From Halobacteriovorax sp. GB3 (lineage in GTDB: Bacteria > Bdellovibrionota > Bacteriovoracia > Bacteriovoracales > Bacteriovoracaceae), in assembly GCF_028649655.1 (NCBI RefSeq), contig NZ_JAQSLN010000001.1, positions 682,001-746,000 on the forward strand: a DNA stretch of 64,000 nucleotides, in the 5' to 3' direction. The translations under genes were made by a program, and so were the position numbers. Below the pieces are notes generated by a model that had not been told where the DNA came from, made no database searches, and saw only the letters and a program-made list of their open reading frames with translations. This document shows positions 1 through 8,686 of the stretch, one piece after another; the first letter of the stretch is position 1, and every line of letters begins with the position of its first letter.

Positions 1-1
1 C

Positions 2-1849
2 ACATTTGCAGGTGAAGGCGAAGGTGGAGTTGATGTTGGTAATTTTAGAGTGACCAATATTCCAGGAGCAAATTTAAATCTTCAATTACCTAAAGATTGG
101 AAGACTAGGATTGAAAGTGGCGTATTAGAAATCGTTTCTCCAGGCAAAAGTCGAATTACTGCAAGATTAGCAAACTTTGGTTCAAATCAAGTATCGTCTC
201 GTGATGAAATTTTAAGATACTTAAATGATAACAATTCAAGAGAATATAAAAAGATTGATATCAACGGTATGAACGGACTTAAGTATGTATCTGATGATAA
301 TTTGATTCATGATCTTTACGTTATTTCCCCTACAAAAGAGATCGTAAAGATCGAGGCCATTTCAGATAAAAATGATTCTCAGATGACAAAGGCTATTTTA
401 GAGATGATCTTTTTTAAGTACCGTGGAGTGAAAATTACTGACTCACATGATATTACAGTGACTCTTTATCATCGTTTGTTAAGTGGGGTTGAAAGCCAGC
501 ACAATATTTCTTTTAGTAACGATTGTGGCGGGAATAGTTGTTCGGATTATATGAATGGTGTTTTAGGTGAGTACGGAAATAGCTGGGACAGTGATGAATT
601 CCAGTTAGGAATTGCAGGCTACGATACGGGAAAAATTATTGATCTTGGTTTGAATCTTTCTGATTACGATAAAATTAATATTCAAGGAGAGTATCTTGCT
701 CTTCCTAAATCAAAAGTTAAATTAGATCGCCTCTACGAGACATTCACGGCTAAAGGGCCAATTGAGAGTTTAGATAGAATTACTCTTAAAGAAGGTCATG
801 TCTACCTTATAAGAACTATTCGCTGGCCAGAAGAGGATCTACTCGTGAAGATGCGAGTCGATTCTCTTGATGAAAATAATAAGGCCGTTCTAACGTTCAA
901 AAGACTTGCTGTTATCCCTCAAAAGCAGTTACAAAGTTATATCGATTATATGAATCACTATACCCTTGATGTTGAGGCGAAAAGAACTGAGGGGATTGTC
1001 ACGCTCTACGATAGGGTCCTTTGGGCCGGAGATTATGCTCCTGCAACTTTTAATTTTCACTACGGAACAAGAGATAATCAATTTATTACTTACAACGCTT
1101 GGGATCTCCTTTTTGATGGGGGGGACGAAAGAAGATCCAAATTTTCCTTTGCGGGCTCATGGTCAGATCGTGGTGCCGTTATTGATTTTGGAAAGACACC
1201 GTTGAATGAAGTTAGTTTGAATAGCTTTCCTATCCCAAATTCTATATTCCATGATAAGGCCCCTGTTAAACTTGGACACACATACCTTGTCATGAGCTAT
1301 TTAACCGGTTTGGGTGTAACGTGGAGTGCCTTTGAGGTTCTTGATATAGAACCTGAAGAAGGACGTTGGGTGAAAATTAAGTGGAAAATTTTTAAAAAAG
1401 ATAAATTTGATGACCCATTTGTTCATCAAGTTGTGACTGACTCATTTGGAATTAAATCAGCCTCAACTAAGTTAGATGAGAGATTTTATCCTTATGCGGA
1501 TTTTTTTGAAAAAGATCTCATTTGCACAACTGATTTCAGTATATCAAAGGACTCGATTGCACTATCAAGTAACCTAGGCGGAGGTTATTATAAGTTCGAA
1601 GGAAAGCTTGAAGAAGCCACGCTACAAAATTTTAAAGAGTCAAAGTTGATTCACAGCAAGCACTTAGACTCTTGGCAGGGGATTTACAATTATAAGCTTG
1701 GAGAAGTTTATTACATAAAACTTCGTTCATTTTGGGAAGAAACAATTTTTGCTTTAGAAGTAAAGAAAGTTGAAGGTGACATGGCCTTCTTTGATTATAG
1801 AATTATTTCACTAGAACAAGCTGTTCCTGGATACTGTGGAGCTCCTTAG
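2..1849 (+). CDS. Large protein with three related beta-rich modules, 5' truncated by window edge
   Basis: The reading frame is open from base 2, so the gene begins upstream of the window; the GTG at 50 is only an internal candidate start. The visible 615 residues contain three modules of about 130-150 residues. The first two start with VTLYHRLL and VTLYDRVL and all three hold a GH-x-YLxR/VM or GE-x-YYIK strand followed by an aromatic-rich strand (SxxxxxxxV). The tail ends in YCGAP. I recognise no family. The repeated beta modules suggest an exported or surface protein, but the N-terminus that would show a signal peptide is missing. It sits 23 bp before the kinase-like gene on the same strand. 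Confident that it is coding; function unknown. Confidence 0.85.
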   Translation, partial: TFAGEGEGGVDVGNFRVTNIPGANLNLQLPKDWKTRIESGVLEIVSPGKSRITARLANFGSNQVSSRDEILRYLNDNNSREYKKIDINGMNGLKYVSDDNLIHDLYVISPTKEIVKIEAISDKNDSQMTKAILEMIFFKYRGVKITDSHDITVTLYHRLLSGVESQHNISFSNDCGGNSCSDYMNGVLGEYGNSWDSDEFQLGIAGYDTGKIIDLGLNLSDYDKINIQGEYLALPKSKVKLDRLYETFTAKGPIESLDRITLKEGHVYLIRTIRWPEEDLLVKMRVDSLDENNKAVLTFKRLAVIPQKQLQSYIDYMNHYTLDVEAKRTEGIVTLYDRVLWAGDYAPATFNFHYGTRDNQFITYNAWDLLFDGGDERRSKFSFAGSWSDRGAVIDFGKTPLNEVSLNSFPIPNSIFHDKAPVKLGHTYLVMSYLTGLGVTWSAFEVLDIEPEEGRWVKIKWKIFKKDKFDDPFVHQVVTDSFGIKSASTKLDERFYPYADFFEKDLICTTDFSISKDSIALSSNLGGGYYKFEGKLEEATLQNFKESKLIHSKHLDSWQGIYNYKLGEVYYIKLRSFWEETIFALEVKKVEGDMAFFDYRIISLEQAVPGYCGAP

Positions 1850-1872
1850 TTTAAAGTTAGAAGGATTTTGAT

Positions 1873-2415
1873 ATGAAAAGAATAATCGTTATCGGCGTTA
1901 CCGGTAGTGGTAAGTCTACATTTAGTAAGAAATTATCAAATATTCTAGGGCTTAAGTATATTCAGCTTGATGAGCTATTTTGGCTTCCTAATTGGGAAAT
2001 GACACCTGACGATCAATTTTTTAAAAAGATTGATGAGGCAACAAAAGATAGTTCTTGGATAATTGACGGCAATTACAATAGAACGAATCATATTCATTGG
2101 CCTAAAGCAGACACTGTTATTTGGATAGATCTTCCTTTGTGGCTTACTTTTTATCAAAACTTATCGCGATCTTTTAATAGGGCCTTATTTAGAAAAGAGA
2201 TTTGGGAAGGTACTGGTAACAAAGAATCTTTTTCAAGAATGTTCTCTAAGGACTCTATTGTAAGGTGGTTATTTAAAACTTATAGGCCTCATAAGAAAAG
2301 AAACGAAGATAGATTGAAGTCTATAGAGTACTCTCACATAAACTTTCATCGACTAAGATCTAGAAGAGAAATATCTGATTTTCTTCTTATGGTAGCAAAA
2401 CGAAGTGATACTTAG
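1873..2415 (+). CDS. Adenylate-kinase-like P-loop NTPase (FlaR / topology-modulation type)
   Basis: A 180-residue cytoplasmic protein. Residues 8-16 (GVTGSGKST) are a Walker A loop, followed by the LDELFWLPNW segment and WIIDGNY typical of the small nucleoside-kinase-like family annotated as adenylate kinase-related or DNA topology modulation protein FlaR. VIWIDLP near residue 85 is the second core strand, and the basic TYRPHKKRNEDR segment fits a lid. The start is supported by AAGGAT upstream. Substrate is unknown for most of this family. Its neighbours give no pathway. Confidence 0.75.
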   Translation: MKRIIVIGVTGSGKSTFSKKLSNILGLKYIQLDELFWLPNWEMTPDDQFFKKIDEATKDSSWIIDGNYNRTNHIHWPKADTVIWIDLPLWLTFYQNLSRSFNRALFRKEIWEGTGNKESFSRMFSKDSIVRWLFKTYRPHKKRNEDRLKSIEYSHINFHRLRSRREISDFLLMVAKRSDT

Positions 2416-2541
2416 ATATTTGTATTAGTGAATTTCAATCCTTCTTTTTTTTAGAAAGGTATTAACCTAAAAAAAGTTCAATATTATAGATTGATCGATA
2501 AAAAAAATGTAGTTTTCTTTGTACTTACAACGGGGAAATCT

Positions 2542-3012
2542 ATGAAAAAATACCTATTTCTTTTAGCATCTTTAATTTTAGCTTCGAACACTTTTGCCTT
2601 AACTAATCCAGAATATAGCGATGCGATTTTTAATAGAGGAAATTACTTCTTTGAAGATCAAGACTTTAATCAGTCTCTTTCTGGAGACTCCGCTTGCGCG
2701 GATATCGTCATTAAGAAAGTTATTGATGATAGGCTATATTCGGATAAGAAAGGAAAAACGACTTATACAATTAGCTTAGGTGATGTTTTCCAGGACAAGT
2801 ATGTTACTGATTGGATTGCTGATTTTTCAATCTCAGGCATGAAGTATAACGCCGAAAAAGGAATTTTAGACGAGGCCGGTGATATTGTCGGTTATACTCT
2901 AAAAATTATAAAGAAAGATGATCTAACACTTAAGTCAATTCACTACAAAGAATGGACACGTCCATTTTATTCGCCATTTAAAAAGACGACTAAAGAAGTT
3001 GAATGTTATTAG
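2542..3012 (+). CDS. Small exported protein of the two-Cys type
   Basis: 156 residues. An N-terminal signal peptide (MKKYLFLLASLILASNTFA) would be cut near residue 19. The start at 2542 is chosen over an in-frame upstream codon because it begins the signal peptide and has GGGGAAA ahead of it. The mature part has a Cys in a predicted beta-hairpin (SGDSACADIVIKKV) and ends in EVECY, the same placing of two cysteines seen in several other small exported proteins in this window, which suggests a disulfide-stapled beta fold. No known family recognised. Single-gene unit as far as can be seen. Confidence 0.75.
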   Translation: MKKYLFLLASLILASNTFALTNPEYSDAIFNRGNYFFEDQDFNQSLSGDSACADIVIKKVIDDRLYSDKKGKTTYTISLGDVFQDKYVTDWIADFSISGMKYNAEKGILDEAGDIVGYTLKIIKKDDLTLKSIHYKEWTRPFYSPFKKTTKEVECY

Positions 3013-3136
3013 TTTTTGTAGATCTGTCTAAAGATTTTACATGTAAAGTGTACATGTTCTTACAGGGGTTTGAGGGCGAAACGGCTTTTTGAGTTAACTT
3101 TATCATATATATAAGCTGATTTTTATAAGGATTTTT

Positions 3137-3670
3137 ATGAAGAAAATATTATTCGTTCTAATTTCTTTAATAACTCTTTTTTCTCCTCACACTTATGCTT
3201 CCGAGTCAGAATATGTAAGTGCACAGAATGGTTCAATATTAGATTATGATGAAACGAAAGTTTTGTGCGAAATTACTTTAAACACTGGCAGTGGCAAGAC
3301 AACACTTGGATTTCTCAAAAAATACGCTCAAAAGTTAGAGAGTAATGATACAAAAGAGTTTCTATTCAAGTATGGCACGAGCATTCAATGTTATGGCAGA
3401 TCATATATTTATTTTGTTCTGTATAAAGGACACCAAGATGACATCCAAGCATTATTAGATGCTGGCCTTGATCCAAATTGGATTATTGAAGATACTCGTT
3501 ATCGTAAAATGACGATGGTGGACTACTTGAATATTTTGTATGCAGAAGAAACAAATGATATCTACAAATATTTGATTAGAAAAAAGATACAAACCGTTAG
3601 GCGTGCGGGTGGTAGAACATGTGCTCGTTTGAATTATACTACTTGTGAATTTAATAAAAGTTATAAATAA
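3137..3670 (+). CDS. Exported protein with ankyrin-like helical repeat
   Basis: 177 residues with a signal peptide (MKKILFVLISLITLFSPHTYA). Residues about 95-145 contain GHQDDIQALLDAGLDPNW, which matches the ankyrin helix-turn-helix pattern (G..D.v..LL..GadpN), followed by another pair of helices ending in DIYKYLIRKK. Only one clear repeat is visible, so ankyrin-fold assignment is tentative. The C-terminus has two Cys. AAGGA lies upstream of the ATG and a strong terminator follows directly, so it is monocistronic. Probably a periplasmic or secreted binding protein. Confidence 0.7.
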   Translation: MKKILFVLISLITLFSPHTYASESEYVSAQNGSILDYDETKVLCEITLNTGSGKTTLGFLKKYAQKLESNDTKEFLFKYGTSIQCYGRSYIYFVLYKGHQDDIQALLDAGLDPNWIIEDTRYRKMTMVDYLNILYAEETNDIYKYLIRKKIQTVRRAGGRTCARLNYTTCEFNKSYK

Positions 3671-3673
3671 TTC

Positions 3674-3702
3674 AAAAGGGCCAGTATAATGGCCCTTTTT
3701 AT
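3674..3702. terminator. Intrinsic terminator, probably bidirectional
   Basis: Perfect 9-bp stem AAAAGGGCC / GGCCCTTTT (3674-3682 and 3691-3699) with an 8-nt loop and T tracts on both strands. It ends the exported ankyrin-like gene on the plus strand and can also end minus-strand transcription coming from the broken gene at 3872-4208. Confidence 0.85.
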
Positions 3703-3724
3703 TGGAATTCAATCTCGTTAATAC

Positions 3725-3865
3725 TTATTGGCAATAAAACCTAACTTTTACTTTTTTCCCACCAAAAATTCTATTTCTGCAATTGTTAAAATCTAATCTA
3801 ATAGCATTGTTGTAGCCTTTGGTATAACAAAGGTCATTGGCCTTTTCCTTTGTTTTTCTATCTTG
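3725..3865 (-). pseudogene. 3' remnant of a small Cys-containing exported protein
   Basis: On the minus strand, the frame that ends the gene at 3872 continues after two stop codons (TAA TCA TAA) with 46 sense codons and a stop at 3725. The product looks like real protein: it contains KANDLC, NNAIRLDFNNC and KVKVRFYCQ. It resembles the C-terminal half of the upstream gene (EAKRVC, HSVDILDYD, TAKCQF), so it may be the tail of a paralogue that lost its start. No start codon is present. The similarity was judged by eye and is weak. Confidence 0.4.
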
Positions 3866-3871
3866 TTATGA

Positions 3872-4208
3872 TTAAAATTGGCACTTGGCCGTAGCAACCG
3901 CGTAGTATGATCTTGGTGCCCCTATATTGAGTAACCATCCGCTTTTGTAGTTCACATCTAAATCATAATCAAGAATATCGACTGAATGAGCTCCTACATG
4001 TGCGCAAACTCTTTTGGCCTCATTGGCCGCCGATTTCTTTGCTAATTTCTTTTTGACACTTTTTGAAGCACAATTTTGGCATTGTGGATCATGTGTGAAA
4101 GCCTTCGATCCACCAATTTCAAAAACCTCTCCGTTTTCTGCCAGCATTGTTACATTTGAAAATGAGCTAATAGATCCTAGTAGCAGTAATGCTGTAAAAA
4201 AAAATCAT
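3872..4208 (-). pseudogene. Small exported Cys-containing protein, frameshifted at an A9 tract (or slippage-controlled)
   Basis: An ATG at 4208 with an ideal GGAG eight bases upstream begins a signal peptide, but the run of nine A (T on the coding strand) at 4196-4204 shifts it out of frame with the body. With eight bases in the run the product would be a 111-residue protein starting MIFFTALLLLGSISSFS and continuing into the body (MLAENGEVFEIGG...). The body has six Cys/His-rich positions (DPQCQNCASK, VCAHVGAHS) and ends TAKCQF. The in-frame ATG at 4147 has no ribosome site and would lack the signal peptide. Either a pseudogene, a sequencing error, or expression through slippage. Confidence 0.6.
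4196..4204. repeat. A9 homopolymer tract inside signal-peptide region
   Basis: Nine consecutive A on the plus strand, located 4 nt into the signal-peptide reading frame of the exported-protein gene on the minus strand. A change to eight (or eleven) bases restores one continuous frame, so this is a plausible phase-variable or transcriptional-slippage site. Confidence 0.7.
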
Positions 4209-4333
4209 AACTTTTTCTCCTTTTTAATATTTTACAAAACTAAAAGAGGTTCTTATTTTTGACTATGAACAATTGTAGATAGGACTCGATTCTTGTAAAA
4301 TTTAACAGCATAATCTGTATATAGAGGTGAATT

Positions 4334-5308
4334 TTGAATATTAAAGAGAACTCTCATTCAAGTCCAAGCAATCACTTTGTGAGCACAAGTGATATCCAAG
4401 AGCAATGGTTCAATGAATCCTTAAAGGTTGGAGGAGAGAATGCAAATTTTTCAAAACATTTTGGTTTAAAGAAAATCGCTGCCCATTATTTTAAAATCCC
4501 TTCAGGTTATAGAACTTCTGAGCCCCATGCGGAGAGTCTTGAAGAAGAATTTGTCTTTGTTATCTCTGGAGAAATTGATCTTTGGTTGAATGGTAAAATA
4601 AAAAAAATGACTAAAGGAGACTGTATCGGCTTTCCTGCTGGCACAGGTGTTGGTCATTGCTTTATCAATAATTATAGTGAGCCTTGTGAGATCTTCGTCT
4701 CAGGAGATCGAACAAAGTCAGAGAATCAATATCATTTTCACCTTGATCCAAGTTTAGAGAAGGAGTGTGGAAAAAAGTGGTGGAAAGATATGCCAGAGCA
4801 AGAACTTAGAGGCCATGATGGATGGCCCGGAGAATTTGATTCATCTTTCATTGATAACAACATAGAGACTATTAATGCCTTTGAAAATATTCCAAACAGT
4901 TCTTTTTCGTATCCAAACGATAAGGAAACTTTTTCAAACGGCGTTTGCCTGAGTCGCAGATTTAATATGACGAGTGTTGCTATTTGGTTAGAACAAATCC
5001 CTGTAGGGAAGAGAACATCTTGGCCTCATGCACACTCTGTAGAAGAAGAGTTTGTCTTTGTTTTAGAGGGGAGCCCTTTAACAAGTTTAAATGGGATTGA
5101 GTATATTACGAAGCCTTTTACTGCAATTGATTTTAAGGCCGGATCTGGTGTAGCTCATACAATGATTAATAGAAGTACTGATTATGTATACTATCTCTGT
5201 GTCGGTGAATGTGAACCCGTAAATGATAAAATTTACTATCCAGAGCACCCTGAGCGCAATGAAGAAATGAGAAAGAAAGGAGCTCTTTGGCTAGAGCATT
5301 GGCCTTGA
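4334..5308 (+). CDS. Bicupin protein, cytoplasmic
   Basis: 324 residues, no signal peptide. Two cupin domains: the first around residues 45-135 (PHAESLEEEFVFVISG, then GVGHCFIN) and the second around 215-305 (PHAHSVEEEFVFVLEG, then GVAHTMIN). The second has the HxH...E...H metal-site pattern; in the first the second His is replaced by Glu. The start is TTG at 4334 preceded by AGAGGTGA; no suitable ATG exists before the first domain. Enzymatic role unknown: bicupins include dioxygenases, decarboxylases and isomerases. It converges with the dihydrouridine synthase gene, and 15 bp separate their ends. Confidence 0.8.
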   Translation: MNIKENSHSSPSNHFVSTSDIQEQWFNESLKVGGENANFSKHFGLKKIAAHYFKIPSGYRTSEPHAESLEEEFVFVISGEIDLWLNGKIKKMTKGDCIGFPAGTGVGHCFINNYSEPCEIFVSGDRTKSENQYHFHLDPSLEKECGKKWWKDMPEQELRGHDGWPGEFDSSFIDNNIETINAFENIPNSSFSYPNDKETFSNGVCLSRRFNMTSVAIWLEQIPVGKRTSWPHAHSVEEEFVFVLEGSPLTSLNGIEYITKPFTAIDFKAGSGVAHTMINRSTDYVYYLCVGECEPVNDKIYYPEHPERNEEMRKKGALWLEHWP

Positions 5309-5323
5309 AAATTTGAACTTTTT

Positions 5324-6289
5324 CTAGTCTATGAAATCTGGATTAATGTCTTGTTCAAAAATCCATTCAACAGCATCATTGTAGTGGTCAATTGACTTGG
5401 CCTTTTTAATTTTCTTGTAGACCTTATGTTCGTTCACAAAAATGTCTTTAAAATATAACCAATGGCCACGCATTTTTTGTAGATAGTCTGATTTAGCATT
5501 TTCCATCGAGAGATATTCTTGGCTTATGAGTTTGTGCATTTGAATGAATTTTGAAAGATAAGTTTGCTCGTTAAATTTTTGACCTTTTATCTGCGCCATG
5601 AGGGCAGGATTTGAAAGTCCTGCACGTCCAACCATCCAGCGTTTAACCATGGGAAACCTTGATTTATAGGCCATAATATCTTCTACTGAGTTTATATCAC
5701 CGTTATAGCAAGGGGGATGATTTAAGAGAGTTAAGCATTGTTCGAAAGCATCGAGATCAACACCACCAACATAGATCTGCTTTCCGTAGCGAGCGTGAAT
5801 GGTAAAGTCTTTTATGTCTAAATCATTGATCATGGGAATGATCTTTTTTATCTCAGAAACATCTTCACGCCCAAGGCGAATCTTAACAGTGAATTCGATT
5901 GGACATTTTTCTTTGATGCCAGTAAGAAGATTTTTTACTTTCTTAGGATGAAGAAGAAGGCCAGATCCTTTTGTTCGATTTGCAACCATCGGATAGGGAC
6001 AGCCCATGTTTAAATTAACCTTTTTAACTCCTAGTTCTTTATAGATGTTGGCAACATATAGGAATTGATCAACTTCTTTTGTAAGAATTTGAGCCGTTGT
6101 AGAAAGAAGGTTTTTCTCAGGAAGAACATCGTGCAGCTGGCGCTTATTTAATTCATTTGTAGCCTTCGTCACAATATAAGGTGCGATGGCGCTATCTGCC
6201 CCAGAGAATGTTTGCTCCAAGGCATTGCGATATACGTAATTGGTTACTCCTCGAATAGGTGCGAGGACTAGGTGATCGTTAAAATTCAT
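5324..6289 (-). CDS. tRNA-dihydrouridine synthase (Dus family)
   Basis: 321 residues. FMN-dependent reduction of uridine in the tRNA D-loop. The N-terminal TIM barrel has the LAPIRGVTN start (residues 9-17), the NLNMGCP active-site strand with catalytic Cys97, the FTVKIRLG strand (K and R contact FMN phosphate and substrate), FTIHARYGKQ near 167 and MVGRAGLSNP near 226. The C-terminal helical domain follows. The subgroup looks closest to DusC-like proteins but cannot be fixed by eye. It begins 7 bp after the protease gene ends and has no strong ribosome site, so translation may be coupled to the protease. Confidence 0.88.
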   Translation of the reverse strand: MNFNDHLVLAPIRGVTNYVYRNALEQTFSGADSAIAPYIVTKATNELNKRQLHDVLPEKNLLSTTAQILTKEVDQFLYVANIYKELGVKKVNLNMGCPYPMVANRTKGSGLLLHPKKVKNLLTGIKEKCPIEFTVKIRLGREDVSEIKKIIPMINDLDIKDFTIHARYGKQIYVGGVDLDAFEQCLTLLNHPPCYNGDINSVEDIMAYKSRFPMVKRWMVGRAGLSNPALMAQIKGQKFNEQTYLSKFIQMHKLISQEYLSMENAKSDYLQKMRGHWLYFKDIFVNEHKVYKKIKKAKSIDHYNDAVEWIFEQDINPDFID

Positions 6290-6296
6290 AGTTTAT

Positions 6297-7466
6297 TTAG
6301 TCACAGCTTACTTGTCTGTAATGATCACCCCATCTAACATTTTCATTAGAGCGGCTAATCTGTTTTCTATAAAAATCACGATATTCACCAAAAGCTTTTT
6401 TTCTAACTCCGTCTACATTATCTCCCCACCACATTGAGCTTGATTGAGACTTTGCATAGTAATAGTAAATTGAATTTACCGAAGAAGCTATTTCGGTCGA
6501 TCTCTCATCCTTTGAAATATTATATCTTTCATAAGTGGCCCATGTTTCATCTTCTTTTTGAATACGGATGGCAACTTTAATATCTTCATGACATTTGTTT
6601 TGGACATAGATATGAAATGATTTTTTTGTTTTAAAATTAACTTTTTCAAAGAGGATGTTTCTGTGCTCTTCGCCTCTTATAATATTAAGAATTTCATTGG
6701 TGATCTCTTCAGTGAATAGTGCCACTTTATTTTCTGTTTTTGACTCAGCCGAAAGAACACCGATGACTTGGCGATACTTCTTTCCTTCAGGTTTTATGGT
6801 AATGGCCGATCCACTTGCTCCTGGATAAACATCACAATTTGTTAGCCCAACATTATTGTAAAAACCCTTGAGGTAACAATTTTCGTGCCATAAAGTTCCA
6901 TCTTTCTTATCTCCCGGATAAGAAGAAATTGAAATATCTAACAACTCTTCGTTCTTCAAACTATCTGGAGCCGATTTCGTTCCATACCAACCGTATAAAG
7001 CCCCAACATCATCTTGTTCAAAGTCACTATAGGCCCTTAAAATTGCGATATCATTTTGAATCATTGTATCGTTGATATTACGAAGAGTAGTATTCGGATT
7101 AAAAAGCATTTTTCTCAATTCTTTTGTATAGGTCTTTAAAACATGACCTTCTTGAATAAATATTCTACTTGGAGACCTTGTCGATGCATCTATATGTCGT
7201 GGAAAGTAAACAGCATTATCATAACGTTTTCCTGTTTTATGATTAATGATACAGTGAGCTGCCGTTACGATATGCTTTTTTGAAATAATCGAAGCTGTAC
7301 ATGTTGAGAATTGGGAATCATTATTATTCCACATTTTAAGTAGGCCAACCTTCTTGGCCCTAGCATCTTTCGGATCATGAACCTGTGTTCTCGATTCACC
7401 ACGTATAATGATTGCTGAAGCGCTATTACTCATAATTAAGAATACTAAAAGTCCAAGAATCTTCAT
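6297..7466 (-). CDS. Exported trypsin-like serine protease (S1 family) with C-terminal extension
   Basis: 389 residues with signal peptide (MKILGLLVFLIMSNSASA). The catalytic triad is visible: His71 in TAAHC, Asp139 in NDIAIL and Ser218 in YPGASGSAI (GASG instead of the usual GDSG, as in V8/glutamyl-endopeptidase-like members). About 130 residues follow the protease fold (Cys-poor, aromatic-rich, ending VSCD) and may be a binding domain. GGAGAG precedes the ATG. Likely acts in the periplasm or outside the cell. The pairing with dus is probably incidental transcriptional linkage. Confidence 0.85.
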   Translation of the reverse strand: MKILGLLVFLIMSNSASAIIIRGESRTQVHDPKDARAKKVGLLKMWNNNDSQFSTCTASIISKKHIVTAAHCIINHKTGKRYDNAVYFPRHIDASTRSPSRIFIQEGHVLKTYTKELRKMLFNPNTTLRNINDTMIQNDIAILRAYSDFEQDDVGALYGWYGTKSAPDSLKNEELLDISISSYPGDKKDGTLWHENCYLKGFYNNVGLTNCDVYPGASGSAITIKPEGKKYRQVIGVLSAESKTENKVALFTEEITNEILNIIRGEEHRNILFEKVNFKTKKSFHIYVQNKCHEDIKVAIRIQKEDETWATYERYNISKDERSTEIASSVNSIYYYYAKSQSSSMWWGDNVDGVRKKAFGEYRDFYRKQISRSNENVRWGDHYRQVSCD

Positions 7467-7678
7467 CTTCTCTCCATATAAATTTATTTATATCTACTTT
7501 TTATCCCAGAAATAGAGAAGTTGGAGCTAAATTGAAAGCTTTTCAGTTCTGTATAAAGTTTAGACAGAGTCTAAATACAATAAATTATGGATAATTTTTA
7601 CAAAGAATCTATTTACACTTCTTTTTGTGAAATATTTTGTGCATCTTGTTGGTAATCAATACAAACAAAGGATAGTGT

Positions 7679-8047
7679 ATGAAAAAAATTATGGCGGCCT
7701 GTATTTTAATGATGTCAGTCTCTTCATTTTCAAGTGATATCATCGGTGATCTTCAATACAAATGTATAAGATCAGTAATGAGTTACAATCACGACATCAA
7801 ACCAATCCTTATTTTTAATGCTTCTACTTATTTTGATAAAAAGAAAGTCATCATTGTCGATGCTGGCTCACTTATTGAAACATCATATAAGAAAATTGAA
7901 GGTGGAATGGTTATAACTTATGACGCTGGTTATGAGAACGAAAATGAATTGACAGTATTATTTGGTGATAATTACAAAACACCATCACAACTAGTTCTTG
8001 GTGATAGAACTGTAAGAATGAATTGTTCATCTACAACAAGTCTTTAA
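7679..8047 (+). CDS. Small exported protein of the two-Cys type
   Basis: 122 residues with a signal peptide (MKKIMAACILMMSVSSFSS). One Cys near the mature N-terminus (LQYKCIR) and one near the C-terminus (VRMNCSS). Mostly beta by composition. No family recognised. First gene of a long plus-strand series of small exported proteins; 13 bp separate it from the next start. Confidence 0.7.
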   Translation: MKKIMAACILMMSVSSFSSDIIGDLQYKCIRSVMSYNHDIKPILIFNASTYFDKKKVIIVDAGSLIETSYKKIEGGMVITYDAGYENENELTVLFGDNYKTPSQLVLGDRTVRMNCSSTTSL

Positions 8048-8060
8048 TAGTATGTTTAAT

Positions 8061-8537
8061 ATGAAGAAAATTATCTTATGTTTTACTTTTCTTAGCTCAT
8101 TTTCATCATTAGCTCTAACCGTGAATAGTGGAATGTATGTTTCTAGAGAAGGATGTCGAGTTGAGGTTTTTGAAACAAACGATGGTGAGCATTTCGTAGA
8201 ATACACTTCTCCAGAAGATAATGAAGTCTATACAAGTAGCTACACTGTATTCACTTCTGACTTCTTAGCAGTTAACAACGGCCCAGGTCTATGTGGTGAT
8301 GAGGACGGTCTTCCTGTCGCTCAAGTTGAAATCAATGGGAATGAGCTTGAAGCCTCTTGTGGTGGGAAGCTAAGTATTCTTGATGTTTCATTGAAGCTTA
8401 CAGTTAATGCGAATAATGACCTTTCTACACTTAAGTATAAGTCTAAAGTCGCTCTTCTTTCTGGTATTGGCTGGGGTCTGCCTCAACCAAAGAAAACGAA
8501 AGGCGATATGGAGTGTACTGGTTTTGTTAAAGAATAA
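8061..8537 (+). CDS. Small exported beta-rich protein of the two-Cys type
   Basis: 158 residues from the chosen ATG at 8061, which begins the signal peptide MKKIILCFTFLSSFSSLA; an in-frame ATG at 8052 is the alternative. Neither has a good ribosome site, so it is probably translated by coupling to the gene 13 bp upstream. The mature protein starts with a hairpin containing Cys (SREGCRVEVFE), has two more Cys in the middle and ends DMECTGFVKE. Function unknown; the pattern resembles the products at 11305 and 14901. Confidence 0.72.
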   Translation: MKKIILCFTFLSSFSSLALTVNSGMYVSREGCRVEVFETNDGEHFVEYTSPEDNEVYTSSYTVFTSDFLAVNNGPGLCGDEDGLPVAQVEINGNELEASCGGKLSILDVSLKLTVNANNDLSTLKYKSKVALLSGIGWGLPQPKKTKGDMECTGFVKE

Positions 8538-8686
8538 TTAGCTGATCTCTTATAGGTAAGGTCATCCATATGGCCTTAACCTTATTTATTGTAAATTCTT
8601 CTCTCTCTCATTAAATCTTATTTGCAAAATTCCTTTCTGTGCTAACTATTTTCAAAGACCAACCAAATCTTTTAAAGGAGTTTCAC

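Noticed and set aside
4014..4262. Plus-strand 82-codon frame opposite the frameshifted gene
   Set aside because: It is antisense to a frame with a strong ribosome site and signal peptide, has no ribosome site of its own and reads as composition artefact.
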